From the NCBI RefSeq assembly GCF_052065835.1, contig NZ_JBQHTG010000001.1:372001-436000 (forward strand): a DNA stretch of 64,000 bases. Reading direction: 5' to 3'. The first letter of the stretch is position 1. Each line of letters opens with the position of its first letter. The translations under genes were made by a program, and so were the position numbers. The notes under the pieces were generated by a model, which worked only from the letters and a program-made list of their open reading frames with translations, made no database searches and was not told where the DNA came from. Below are positions 1 through 7,650 of this stretch, in pieces. Source of the DNA: Laedolimicola sp934402125 (GTDB taxonomy: Bacteria; Bacillota; Clostridia; Lachnospirales; Lachnospiraceae).

Positions 1-1403
1 GTTCCTTTTCCTTCCTCGCTCTGAAAATCCAGTCTGCCCCCATGACGCTTTACGATTTCCGCACAGATGGACAGTCCCAGACCCGCTCCGCCCTGCTGCC
101 TGGCGCGGGATTTATCCACCATATAAAAGGCTTCCGTGATCCGGCTAAGCTCTGCCTCCGGCACGCCCTTTCCCGTGTCGCACACATAAAAGGCATAGCC
201 TGCCTGCTCCGGACGCCCCAGCAGCGTCAGCCTCTTCTCCCGGCCGCTGCCCTCCATGGCCTTCCGGCCATTGTCCAGAAGATTCATCAGCACCGTTTTC
301 ATCAGATCCGGCTCCAGATCCACCTGCCTGTCCTCTACCGACACCCAAAGACGGATCTCCTGCTTTTCCAGGGCAGGCTCCAGGATCCCCCGGATTTCCT
401 CCGCCAGCCACTCGGTGGACACGCGTCTTTTCGCAAGCTCCTGATGGCGGAGCACCATCAGATCCAGAAGCTTAAAGGACAGAGCCTCCAGCCGCTTTCC
501 TTCTTTAAAGATATAATTGGCCGCGTCCATCCGTTCCTCTTCCGTCATCTCCCGGCTCCGCAGCATATCCGCGTAGCCAATCATCGAGGTCAGCGGAGTC
601 TTCAGCTCATGGGCAAAGCTTCCGATAAAATCCTCCTGCCGTCTTGCGGTATCCTGAAGCTCCGTAAACTGCTGCTCCAGATGGTCTGCCATCCGGTTAA
701 AATCCCGGGTCAGCCTTCCCACCTCGTCCTCGGATTCCACCCGGGCCCGCACCTCCATGTCGCCGCCCGCAATCCGTCTGGCGGCCCGGGACAGGCGGCC
801 CAGGGGCTTCAGAAGCCATACGGTCATCAGATAACACACCGGAAGCTCTAAAAGCAGAACCACCAGCATCCACCGGCGGTAAATCCGGTACTGCTCGGCC
901 CGGTCGTTAAAAAGAGCGGTCACATCCCGGTCGCTTTCCAGGTAGAGCGTTCGCTTCTCTCCCAGCCGAATACTGCTCATGGTGGCCAGCTCATACCGGC
1001 TCTCCTTTTTCCGAAGCTCCCTTGCCCGCTGCCGCCCGGATACCGCTTCCATAAGACGCCCGATCCGTTCCTCTTTCCCAGGTTCTGCCTTTTTCCTGCT
1101 ATAGAGCACCTGTCCCTCTTCGTCGTAGATCTGGAAATCCAGCCCCATATCCGCCATCTCCCGGGTCATGGTCTCCGCCGTTTCCTGAATTTCTTTATCT
1201 GTAAAATTCTGCCATTCCTGTACTGCCGTATTCCAGTAAGCCACGAAGGAATAAGACAGCATCCGGTTCTCCTCTGCCGCGTTCCGGGTCTCCCGGTTCC
1301 AGGCAGAAGAAAAAAGAGCGCCCAGGAGCACACAGCCGCCCAGTCCCATGACCAGGATACTGATGGTCATCATGGAAATACTGATTTTCCAGGAAAATTT
1401 CAT
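1..1403 (-). CDS. Sensor histidine kinase, 3' end cut by the window edge
   Basis: Membrane sensor kinase that would phosphorylate the response regulator encoded just upstream (17 bases between them). The reading frame starts at ATG 1401-1403 and stays open to base 1, giving about 467 residues. Visible parts in order: an N-terminal membrane helix, an extracytoplasmic sensor of roughly 120-150 residues, a second membrane helix, a HAMP linker, the H-box with FAHELKTPLTSM, an N-box with NLLDNGRKAM, the G1 box DTGKGVP and the G2 box GGAGLGLSI. The visible end reads QSEEGKGT, so only the last few residues are missing. Signal unknown. Family assignment is firm; the stimulus cannot be read from the sequence. 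Confidence 0.93.
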   Translation of the reverse strand, partial: MKFSWKISISMMTISILVMGLGGCVLLGALFSSAWNRETRNAAEENRMLSYSFVAYWNTAVQEWQNFTDKEIQETAETMTREMADMGLDFQIYDEEGQVLYSRKKAEPGKEERIGRLMEAVSGRQRARELRKKESRYELATMSSIRLGEKRTLYLESDRDVTALFNDRAEQYRIYRRWMLVVLLLELPVCYLMTVWLLKPLGRLSRAARRIAGGDMEVRARVESEDEVGRLTRDFNRMADHLEQQFTELQDTARRQEDFIGSFAHELKTPLTSMIGYADMLRSREMTEEERMDAANYIFKEGKRLEALSFKLLDLMVLRHQELAKRRVSTEWLAEEIRGILEPALEKQEIRLWVSVEDRQVDLEPDLMKTVLMNLLDNGRKAMEGSGREKRLTLLGRPEQAGYAFYVCDTGKGVPEAELSRITEAFYMVDKSRARQQGGAGLGLSICAEIVKRHGGRLDFQSEEGKG

Positions 1404-1420
1404 CTGCCGTCTCCCTTCTT

Positions 1421-2095
1421 TCAGGCTCTTTTCTCCCCCGTATCCGGGCTGTAGCGGTAGCCCACCTTGTATACCGTCTTGATCTCTTCCTCCAGCCCGG
1501 TCTTCTTCCGCATCCGCTGCACATGCAGATCCACCGTCCGGCTGTCGCCCATGTATTCGCCGCCCCAGATACGCTCATAGATGGTGTCCCGGTACAGGGC
1601 GATATTTTTATTCCGCACAAAAAGCAGAAGCAGCTCAAATTCCTTTTTGGTCAGCCGGAGTTCTTCCCCGTTCCGGGTCACAGTCCGGGACGCCGTATCG
1701 ATAACCAGATCGCCCTCCCGCAGGATCTGCTCTGTCTTGTGATACCGCCGCAGCACCGATTCCACCCGGGCCAGCAGCTCGATGATTTCAAAGGGCTTGG
1801 TCAGATAATCATCCGCTCCCATCCGAAGTCCCCGCACCCGGTCCGATACCGTGGCCTTCGCCGTCAGAAAGATGACCGGAACCTCCAGGGGCGCCAGGTA
1901 TTCCATCACCTCGTAGCCGTCCGCGCCCGGCAGCATGATATCCAGGAGCACCAGATCATAGGGCTTCTTGTCCAGGGCGTCCACCGCCGCCAGCCCATCG
2001 TAGACACAGGTGCAGGCGTACCCTGCCTTCGTCAGATTGATTTTTATCAGATTGGAAATGGGACGCTCGTCCTCTACCACCAGTATTTCTATCAT
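1421..2095 (-). CDS. OmpR/PhoB-family response regulator
   Basis: DNA-binding response regulator of 224 residues, partner of the downstream kinase. The receiver domain (about 1-120) has the acidic pair E8-D9, phospho-acceptor D52 in LLDIMLP, T77 and K99 in YLTKPF. The winged-helix output domain (about 128-220) contains LTKKEFELLLLF and the recognition-helix region SRTVDLHVQRMRKK. All switch residues are present, so it should be active. It is divergent from the ABC transporter pair at 2238, with 142 bases between, so that pair is a possible target, but this is only inferred from position. Confidence 0.95.
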   Translation of the reverse strand: MIEILVVEDERPISNLIKINLTKAGYACTCVYDGLAAVDALDKKPYDLVLLDIMLPGADGYEVMEYLAPLEVPVIFLTAKATVSDRVRGLRMGADDYLTKPFEIIELLARVESVLRRYHKTEQILREGDLVIDTASRTVTRNGEELRLTKKEFELLLLFVRNKNIALYRDTIYERIWGGEYMGDSRTVDLHVQRMRKKTGLEEEIKTVYKVGYRYSPDTGEKRA

Positions 2096-2237
2096 TGCAC
2101 CGATCCCCTTTTTCTATCTACAATGTAACACAGTTGTATCATTTTTGCATCAGAAGATCCGGATTGTCCGGAATTTTCCGGTAACGCCCCGCGCCCGTCT
2201 GCCATAAGATAATGATATAACCTCTGGAGGCCTGCCT

Positions 2238-3005
2238 ATGAATCCGCTGCTTACGCTGGAGCATGTATCCTTTGCCTACCATCAGGCGGAGGGCGAAACT
2301 CCGGCTCTTTCCGATATCTCTTTTACCCTGCAGCCAGGTCATTTTCTGGCTGTGGTGGGGCCCAGCGGCTGTGGGAAATCCACGCTGCTCTCCCTGATCT
2401 CCGGCCTGCTTCTGCCGGAGGAGGGAACCATCTCGCTGAAGGGACTGCCGGTCCGGGACGCCCGGGCAGACATCGGCTATATGCTTCAGCGGGATCACCT
2501 GTTCGAATGGCGCACTGTCTACGCCAACGTCCTTCTGGGGCTGGAAATCCGCAAACAGAAAACCCCGGAAAAGCTTCAGCGGGTAGAGGAGCTGCTGACC
2601 GCCTACGGACTGTCTGACTTCCGGGACTCCCGTCCCTCCCAGCTCTCCGGCGGCATGCGCCAGCGCGCCGCCCTGATCCGTACCCTGGCCCTCAATCCGG
2701 AGCTCTTACTGCTCGACGAGCCCTTTTCCGCCCTGGACTACCAGACCCGTCTGATGGTCTGCGACGATATCTATGGCATTCTGAAAAAAGAAAAAAAGAC
2801 AGCCATTCTTGTCACTCACGATCTCTCGGAGGCTATCAGTATGGCTGACCAGGTGCTGGTGCTGTCAAAGCGTCCCGGACGGATCCGGAAACGGGTAGCT
2901 ATTCAGTTTTCTATTCCTGACCGGACGCCCTTCGTCTCCCGCAGCGCCCCGGAATTCAAGGAATATTTCAATATCATCTGGAAGGAGCTGAACGACTGTG
3001 CATGA
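2238..3005 (+). CDS. ABC transporter ATP-binding protein, nitrate/sulfonate/taurine (SsuB/TauB) type
   Basis: Cytoplasmic ATPase of an importer, 255 residues. Walker A GPSGCGKST lies at residues 41-49, the signature LSGGMRQR near 137, and Walker B LLLLDEPF just after it, followed by the switch histidine in LVTHD. The sequence is closest in feel to SsuB/TauB/ThiZ-like ATPases, which import sulfonates, nitrate, taurine or thiamine precursors. ATG 2238 follows CTGGAGG at a 7-base gap. The downstream permease overlaps by 8 bases, indicating coupled translation. No substrate-binding protein lies beside the pair, so the substrate cannot be named. No riboswitch was recognised upstream. Confidence 0.9.
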   Translation: MNPLLTLEHVSFAYHQAEGETPALSDISFTLQPGHFLAVVGPSGCGKSTLLSLISGLLLPEEGTISLKGLPVRDARADIGYMLQRDHLFEWRTVYANVLLGLEIRKQKTPEKLQRVEELLTAYGLSDFRDSRPSQLSGGMRQRAALIRTLALNPELLLLDEPFSALDYQTRLMVCDDIYGILKKEKKTAILVTHDLSEAISMADQVLVLSKRPGRIRKRVAIQFSIPDRTPFVSRSAPEFKEYFNIIWKELNDCA

Positions 3006-3801
3006 TACCACTCCCTGTTCTCCGGCCCAGAAGAGCTTTCTGCAAAAGCAGCACGCGCAGCAAAAACGGGTCCTCCTGGCCCGTTTTCTGATCTTTCTCC
3101 TGTTCCTGGTTCTGTGGGAGCTCAGCACGCGCTTTCACCTGATTGACGCCTTTATCTTCAGCAGTCCCAGCCGGGTGCTCCGTCTCTTTTTCACGATGAG
3201 CCGGGACGGATCGATTTTTCTCCATATTGGGGTGACGCTTCTGGAAACCCTGCTGAGCTTCCTTCTGGTCTTTCTCTTAAGCCTTGCGGCCGCGGTGCTG
3301 CTCTGGCTTTCCCCGGTCCTCTCCCGGACTCTGGAGCCCTACCTGGTGGTCTTGAACAGCCTGCCCAAATCTGCCCTGGCCCCGCTTCTCATCGTCTGGC
3401 TGGGCGCCAATATGCGGACCATCATCGTGGCCGGCATTTCCGTGGCGGTTTTCGGCAGTATTCTGACCCTGTATACAGGCTTTCGGCAGGTTCCGGCGGA
3501 GAAAATCAAGCTCATCTACACCCTGGGCGGCAGCCGCCGTCACGTGCTTTTCAAGGTGATCCTGCCCGGCTCCGTACCGGTCTTTCTGAACACCATGAAG
3601 GTCAACATCGGGCTCTGTCTGGTGGGCGTCATCATCGGGGAATTCATCGGAAGCCGCCGGGGTCTAGGGTATCTCATTATCTACGGAAGCCAGGTCTTCC
3701 AGCTGGATCTGGTGCTGATGTCCATCGTTATCCTGTGTATCCTGGCCATGGGGCTCTATCAGGGACTGCATGTGGCGGAGCGGAAATTGATAAGACGGTA
3801 G
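2998..3801 (+). CDS. ABC transporter permease, SsuC/TauC (BPD_transp_1) type
   Basis: Integral membrane partner of the ATPase at 2238, 267 residues with about six hydrophobic segments. The start is GTG 2998 inside the end of the ATPase gene, preceded by AAGGAG. The cytoplasmic coupling loop is visible as YTLGGSRRHVLFKVILPGSVP, typical of the EAA loop of this permease family, and an earlier stretch LNSLPKSALAPLLIVWLG also fits SsuC-type permeases. Its 3' end is 24 bases from the convergent DUF815 gene with no evident terminator between them. The pair lacks a neighbouring binding protein, which may be encoded elsewhere. Confidence 0.9.
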   Translation: MHDTTPCSPAQKSFLQKQHAQQKRVLLARFLIFLLFLVLWELSTRFHLIDAFIFSSPSRVLRLFFTMSRDGSIFLHIGVTLLETLLSFLLVFLLSLAAAVLLWLSPVLSRTLEPYLVVLNSLPKSALAPLLIVWLGANMRTIIVAGISVAVFGSILTLYTGFRQVPAEKIKLIYTLGGSRRHVLFKVILPGSVPVFLNTMKVNIGLCLVGVIIGEFIGSRRGLGYLIIYGSQVFQLDLVLMSIVILCILAMGLYQGLHVAERKLIRR

Positions 3802-3825
3802 ATTACAATAAAACAGGAGATGTCG

Positions 3826-5139
3826 TTACACGTTCTCCGATTTTCCCGCCAGATAATTGATAAACTGCTGGGCCGTTCTGCCGGAGATACCGCCGTGGCT
3901 CAGCTCCCACTTGTTGGCCTCGGCGCAGAGCTGTTCGTCGGTCAGGGTTATCTCCGGATAACGCTTCGCCAGCTCTGTCACAATCTGGAAATACTCCTTC
4001 TGGGTAGGCTTGGAGAAATTGATGGTCACGCCGAAGCGGGCCACCAGGGACAGCTTCTCCTGCATGGTGTCGGAACGGTGCATACCCTCGTCCTGCTCCA
4101 TATCGCTTCTGTCTCCCCAGGTCTCCCGGATCAGATGACGGCGGTTGGAGGTCGCATAGATCAGCACATTATCCGGCTTGGTTTCCATACCTCCCTCGAT
4201 GACCGCCTTCAGGAACTTATACTCGATCTCAAACTCCTCGAAGGACAGATCGTCCATGTAGATAATGAAACGGTAGTTCCGGTTCTTAATCTGGGCAATG
4301 ACCGAAGACAAATCCTGAAACTGATGCTTGTAAATCTCAATCATACGCAGACCCTGATCGTAATACTCGTTCAGAATCGCTTTGATACTGGTGGATTTTC
4401 CGGTGCCGGCGTCGCCGAAAAGCAGCACATTGTTGGCCGGAAGTCCCTTCACAAAGGCCTCCGTATTGTCCACCAGCTTTTTCTTCTGAATTTCATAGCC
4501 TACCAGGTCCTTCAAAAGCACCTGCTCTGTATTGTTGACCGGCAGGAATTCCACCCCGCTTCCGGCCTCACGGATCCGGAAGGCCTTATTCAGGCCGAAC
4601 ATACCTACGCCATAGGCTTTGTAAAAATCTGTAATTATTTTGAAGATTTCATTTTCATCTTCTGCCTGCTCAATCTGACGGCTCACCGCCTGTACCTTTT
4701 CGCTGACGTTTTTATTGTACATCCGCTCTTTTTTGCCAATGGCCTTATAGTGGCAGACGGTGCTGAAGCAGTCGATCTCCAGATCCCGCTCGATGGAGCT
4801 GAAATCATAATCAAACAGGTGTTTAAACACCTTAAAATCCGCCTTCGCGAAGTGGTTGACGGTGCCGTCGTTGGCCCCCACCTTTTCGCTGGTCATACTG
4901 AAGGAGTTCTCATTGGTTAAGAGAATGAAGGTCAGGTAATTGTGCCACAGGTTCTCGTCAAAGCCGTACATGGTGGACAGATCTAGAAGCGCCTTCATCT
5001 GCTCATAAATCCGCGTGGTCAGCTCCGCGGCGCTGCACTGGTCCTTTTCATAGTCCTCAAAAATCCCGGCCAGCTTCCGTAAAATGCTGTTCTCTCCCAG
5101 ATCCCGGTATAAAATTAATTTCGCGACTTCCTTATACAT
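3826..5139 (-). CDS. DUF815-family AAA ATPase
   Basis: Predicted cytoplasmic AAA+ ATPase of about 438 residues. Walker A reads LLFGDAGTGKSTS, Walker B reads FIIYMDDLSFE, and a sensor region reads LIYATSNRRHL. These match the DUF815 family, whose function is not established. The N-terminal half is alpha-helical and lacks a recognisable catalytic domain. Several in-frame starts exist; ATG 5137-5139 is preferred because AGGAG sits 7 bases before it, while the ATG immediately upstream (5142) is also possible. It is divergent from the CsoR-type gene. Function should not be guessed beyond ATP-driven remodelling. Confidence 0.85.
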   Translation of the reverse strand: MYKEVAKLILYRDLGENSILRKLAGIFEDYEKDQCSAAELTTRIYEQMKALLDLSTMYGFDENLWHNYLTFILLTNENSFSMTSEKVGANDGTVNHFAKADFKVFKHLFDYDFSSIERDLEIDCFSTVCHYKAIGKKERMYNKNVSEKVQAVSRQIEQAEDENEIFKIITDFYKAYGVGMFGLNKAFRIREAGSGVEFLPVNNTEQVLLKDLVGYEIQKKKLVDNTEAFVKGLPANNVLLFGDAGTGKSTSIKAILNEYYDQGLRMIEIYKHQFQDLSSVIAQIKNRNYRFIIYMDDLSFEEFEIEYKFLKAVIEGGMETKPDNVLIYATSNRRHLIRETWGDRSDMEQDEGMHRSDTMQEKLSLVARFGVTINFSKPTQKEYFQIVTELAKRYPEITLTDEQLCAEANKWELSHGGISGRTAQQFINYLAGKSENV

Positions 5140-5252
5140 CATCTTGCTCCTCATCTTTTCTTTCTGTTTCATGCGCCTCTGTAACGCGTCACAGCGCCGC
5201 ACTGGTGTTATGCTGTATTATAACGCAGCAAAGGGCTTCTGTACAGTGAAAA

Positions 5253-5285
5253 TTCCCCGTTGCTTGACAGTTTTCCCCGTTGCTT
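5253..5285 (+). repeat. Direct repeat pair flanking the -35 box of the CsoR-type gene
   Basis: The 13-mer TTCCCCGTTGCTT occurs at 5253-5265 and again, identical, at 5273-5285, exactly 20 bases apart (about two helical turns). The two copies surround the -35 box of the promoter at 5264-5292 and the second fills its spacer. It is placed as an operator would be, but a CsoR site is normally an inverted G-rich repeat, so the binding protein is not known. Confidence 0.6.
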
Positions 5286-5292
5286 CTATAAT
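5264..5292 (+). promoter_or_regulatory. Sigma-A promoter of the CsoR-type gene
   Basis: Perfect consensus: TTGACA at 5264-5269, a 17-base spacer, TATAAT at 5287-5292. Start codon 5328 lies 36 bases downstream. Such a strong promoter suggests tight repression. Confidence 0.85.
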
Positions 5293-5327
5293 GGAACACA
5301 TACGAATTTCCCGGGAGGTATCACACT

Positions 5328-5603
5328 ATGAGACAATGTATGGATTCCGATAATCTGCACCGCAGATTGAAAAAGATCATCGGCCAGGTGCAGGCCATCG
5401 ACCGCATGATCGACGAGGATATCCCCTGTGAAGACATTCTGGCCCAAATCAACGCTGCCAAATCCGCCCTTCACAAGGCAGGGCAGGTGGTTCTGGAGGG
5501 TCACATCAAGCACTGCGTCCGGGACGGCATTGAGCACGGAGACCCGGATAAGACCATCGAAAGCTTCACCAAGGCCGTGGAGCGGTTCGCCAATATGAAG
5601 TAA
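5328..5603 (+). CDS. CsoR/RcnR-family metal-sensing repressor
   Basis: Small all-helical DNA-binding protein of 91 residues (former DUF156). The family represses metal efflux or sulfur/aldehyde response genes and releases DNA on ligand binding. The Cu(I)-type ligand set is present: C34 in DIPCEDIL, then H59 and C63 in the H-x3-C of GHIKHC. The N-terminal LHRRLKKIIGQVQAIDRMI is the typical first helix. No metal exporter or copper ATPase lies beside it, so its target may be itself or a distant gene. It ends 5 bases before the convergent kinase gene. Family certain; metal specificity inferred. Confidence 0.9.
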   Translation: MRQCMDSDNLHRRLKKIIGQVQAIDRMIDEDIPCEDILAQINAAKSALHKAGQVVLEGHIKHCVRDGIEHGDPDKTIESFTKAVERFANMK

Positions 5604-5608
5604 GCCTC

Positions 5609-6754
5609 TTAGAAGATCACTTCAAAGACCGTACCGCCGCCGGCCCGTTCGAGCACCGCGATCCGGCCGTCGTGCACTCTTACAATCTCACGCACAAGGG
5701 CAAGTCCGAGACCCACGCCCCCGAGAGCCCGGCTTCTGGATTTGTCCAGGCGAAAAAAGGGTTCAAAAATCCGTTCTTTCAGTTCTTCCGGAATTCCATT
5801 TCCCGTATCCTCCACCCTAAGACAGATCTGCCCGTCCTTCCGGGCTGCCGTCACCAGGACGCTTCCGCCCGGGTGATTGTATTTTATAGCGTTCTCCACC
5901 AGGTTATATACCAGTCGGTAGATAAGGATATCGCTGCCGGACATGGTCAGCTCCTCGCAGCTTTTCCCAAGGCTTATCTCCTTTTCCCGGGCCAGGGTCT
6001 CCAGATCCGCCAGCACCTCCTCCACCAGCGCGTCCAGTTCGATTTTCTCATCCCGCGCTATAGTCTGAAGCTCGCTCATATCCAGGAGGGTCTTTACCAT
6101 TTTGCTCAGCCGTTCGGTCTGTTCCCCGATCATTTTCCATGTCTGTTCCGCGCTTTTGCCCGGATCCGGATGCTCCCCCGCATGATATAAATCCAGCTGA
6201 AGCTGCATCACGGCCAGCGGCGTGCGAAGCTCGTGGGCCGCGTTCGCGGTAAACTGCCGCTGCACCTCGAAGGCCTCCGACAGACGCTCCAGCATTTTAT
6301 TATAGGAAATGCTGAGCTGGTTTAATTCCGCTACCTTATTTTCCTCCAGCCTGGAATCCAATAGATTCTGTGCCTCCACCTCCCCGATCTTCCGGGAAAA
6401 TTCCGAAAGAGGCTTCAGCGCGCGTCCGCTGATAAAATAGGTCGCCACGCCGCCAAGGAGCGCCATCAGCGCGGAAAAAACCAGGCTTCTTTTTTTGTAA
6501 TCCATCTTGCTGTTGTAGACCTGTATGGAAAAATTATTTACAAAATCGTCCCATTTATCGTCCGGAATATCGATATAGATCTCCTCCCGGTTCTCTCCGG
6601 CTTCCTCCCCGGTCCGGGCATCCACCGTATCCTGCAGGGACTCCATATAGTAGACACCGTTTCCGTAGACAAACAGAGTCAGGCAGCCGCATATAACGGC
6701 GATAAACAGGGTTGTAATCAGCGTAAGTCTCCACTGGAGCGACATTTTTTTCAT
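5609..6754 (-). CDS. Sensor histidine kinase paired with the split response regulator
   Basis: Membrane kinase of 381 residues with two membrane helices (about 10-30 and 88-110), a short extracytoplasmic loop of about 55 residues rich in acidic residues, a HAMP segment, the H-box AAHELRTPLAVM, the N-box NLVENAIKYNHPGG, DTGNGIPEE and GGVGLGLALV. All catalytic boxes look intact. ATG 6752-6754 overlaps the last codons of the regulator gene by four bases, so the two are translationally coupled, with GGAGG 7 bases before the start. The kinase is intact although its regulator carries an internal stop. Confidence 0.94.
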   Translation of the reverse strand: MKKMSLQWRLTLITTLFIAVICGCLTLFVYGNGVYYMESLQDTVDARTGEEAGENREEIYIDIPDDKWDDFVNNFSIQVYNSKMDYKKRSLVFSALMALLGGVATYFISGRALKPLSEFSRKIGEVEAQNLLDSRLEENKVAELNQLSISYNKMLERLSEAFEVQRQFTANAAHELRTPLAVMQLQLDLYHAGEHPDPGKSAEQTWKMIGEQTERLSKMVKTLLDMSELQTIARDEKIELDALVEEVLADLETLAREKEISLGKSCEELTMSGSDILIYRLVYNLVENAIKYNHPGGSVLVTAARKDGQICLRVEDTGNGIPEELKERIFEPFFRLDKSRSRALGGVGLGLALVREIVRVHDGRIAVLERAGGGTVFEVIF

Positions 6755-7434
6755 TCGCTTTCCTCCACTATCCGATAGCCTTCCCCGATTTTATTTACGA
6801 TGGGATCGTATCCCAGCACCGCCTTCAGTTTTTTTCTTAAGGAAGACATATGTACCCGGATCGCGCCGCTGAAGCTGTCCACGGACGCGTCCCAGACGTG
6901 CTCCATCAGCTCCTCCTGGCTTACGGGCCTGCCCTGATTCAGGAGCAGATATTCCAGAATTCCGTTTTCCTTCCGGGTCAGGGTCACAGGCTCGCCCTTG
7001 GCGCTGGCCTGCCGCTTTCTTGTGTCGAACCGGACAGCCCCTCAGGTCAGGCAGACGTCCTTTTGCACGAAGCTTCGCCGGGTCAGGCTTCGAATCCGGG
7101 CCTCCAGCTCCTGCAGATGAAAGGGCTTTTCCATATAATCATTGGCGCCCGCGTCCAGGCCCTCCACCTTATCCACGATCTGGCTTCGCGCCGACAGGAT
7201 CAGAACCTTCGTCTCTTCATTTTTTTGCCGCAGCTCCCGCAGGAGATCCATTCCGTCCATACCCGGCAGATTCAGATCCAGCACAATCAGATCGTATTCC
7301 TCCGTCAGGATATAATCCAGAGCCTCTTCGCCGTCATAGCAGGTGTCCACCTCGTAGCCTGCCCGGTACAGGCTTGCGGCTACGGTATCGCACAATTCTT
7401 TCTCATCTTCTACAATCAATAATCTCAAAATCAT
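6751..7434 (-). pseudogene. OmpR-family response regulator split by an in-frame TGA (receiver + separate winged helix)
   Basis: Read straight through, this is a normal 227-residue OmpR-type regulator. The receiver (codons 1-130) is complete, with E9-D10, D53 in VLDLNLPGMD and K103. Codon 131 is TGA at 7044-7042. The same frame then continues as GAVRFDTRKRQ and a full winged helix with LTRKENGILEYLL and IRVHMSSLRKKL up to 6751. No shift or other lesion is seen. The stop falls in the interdomain linker. A GTG at 6987-6985, preceded by AAGGG at a 7-base gap, could restart translation and give a 78-residue DNA-binding domain. So it may be a nonsense mutant, a sequencing error, or two separately made domains. 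TGA is an ordinary stop in neighbouring genes. Confidence 0.85.
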
Positions 7435-7446
7435 TTCTCCATTTGC

Positions 7447-7479
7447 TTAACAGAAATTTTACACCCTTTATTGTATAAT
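7447..7479 (+). promoter_or_regulatory. Candidate response-regulator box and -10 element before the redox operon
   Basis: TTAACA (7447-7452) and TTTACA (7458-7463) form a direct repeat with 11-base spacing, the geometry used by OmpR/PhoP-type regulators. TATAAT follows at 7474-7479 with no good -35 at the usual distance, which suggests an activator-dependent promoter. The box lies between the split regulator and the redox operon. Confidence 0.5.
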
Positions 7480-7509
7480 ACCATTATCATCAAGAAAAGG
7501 GGAAAAAAC

Positions 7510-7650
7510 TTGAACTATAAAAAAATCCTGCAGCCTGTGCTGCTCTGCGCCGGTATCGCCATGATTTTCTGGGGCGCCGCCCGGGGAGAAGCCGTTGTCG
7601 TACTGAATAAAGCGATCAAATTATGTCTGGAGTGCGTGGGTATTGGATAA
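7510..7650 (+). CDS. CD1871A-type CxxC micro-protein
   Basis: A 46-residue protein starting at TTG 7510, with AGGGG 5-9 bases before it. It has one hydrophobic segment (VLLCAGIAMIFWGAARGE) and ends in IKLCLECVGIG, a CLEC CxxC motif. This matches my memory of the CD1871A family of CxxC micro-proteins, which occur next to 4Fe-4S membrane proteins and redoxins in Clostridia. Its stop overlaps the start of the next gene by 8 bases, so they are co-translated. Role unknown; a membrane-tethered thiol partner of the downstream proteins is an inference. Confidence 0.8.
   Translation: MNYKKILQPVLLCAGIAMIFWGAARGEAVVVLNKAIKLCLECVGIG

Noticed and set aside
42..851. Long open frame on the plus strand opposite the first kinase gene
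   Set aside because: Lies entirely antisense to a well-supported kinase and has low-complexity His/Pro/Gln/Leu composition typical of opposite-strand shadows.
2096..2237. Thiamine-type or other riboswitch before the ABC pair
   Set aside because: No conserved riboswitch core could be recognised in the 142-base gap.
3820..4920. Plus-strand frame of 366 codons opposite the DUF815 gene
   Set aside because: Pure antisense shadow of a gene with clear Walker motifs.
7042..7044. Selenocysteine at the TGA of the split regulator
   Set aside because: No convincing SECIS stem-loop directly after TGA; only a weak GTC-loop-GAC pairing. Kept as an open possibility in the finding but not annotated.
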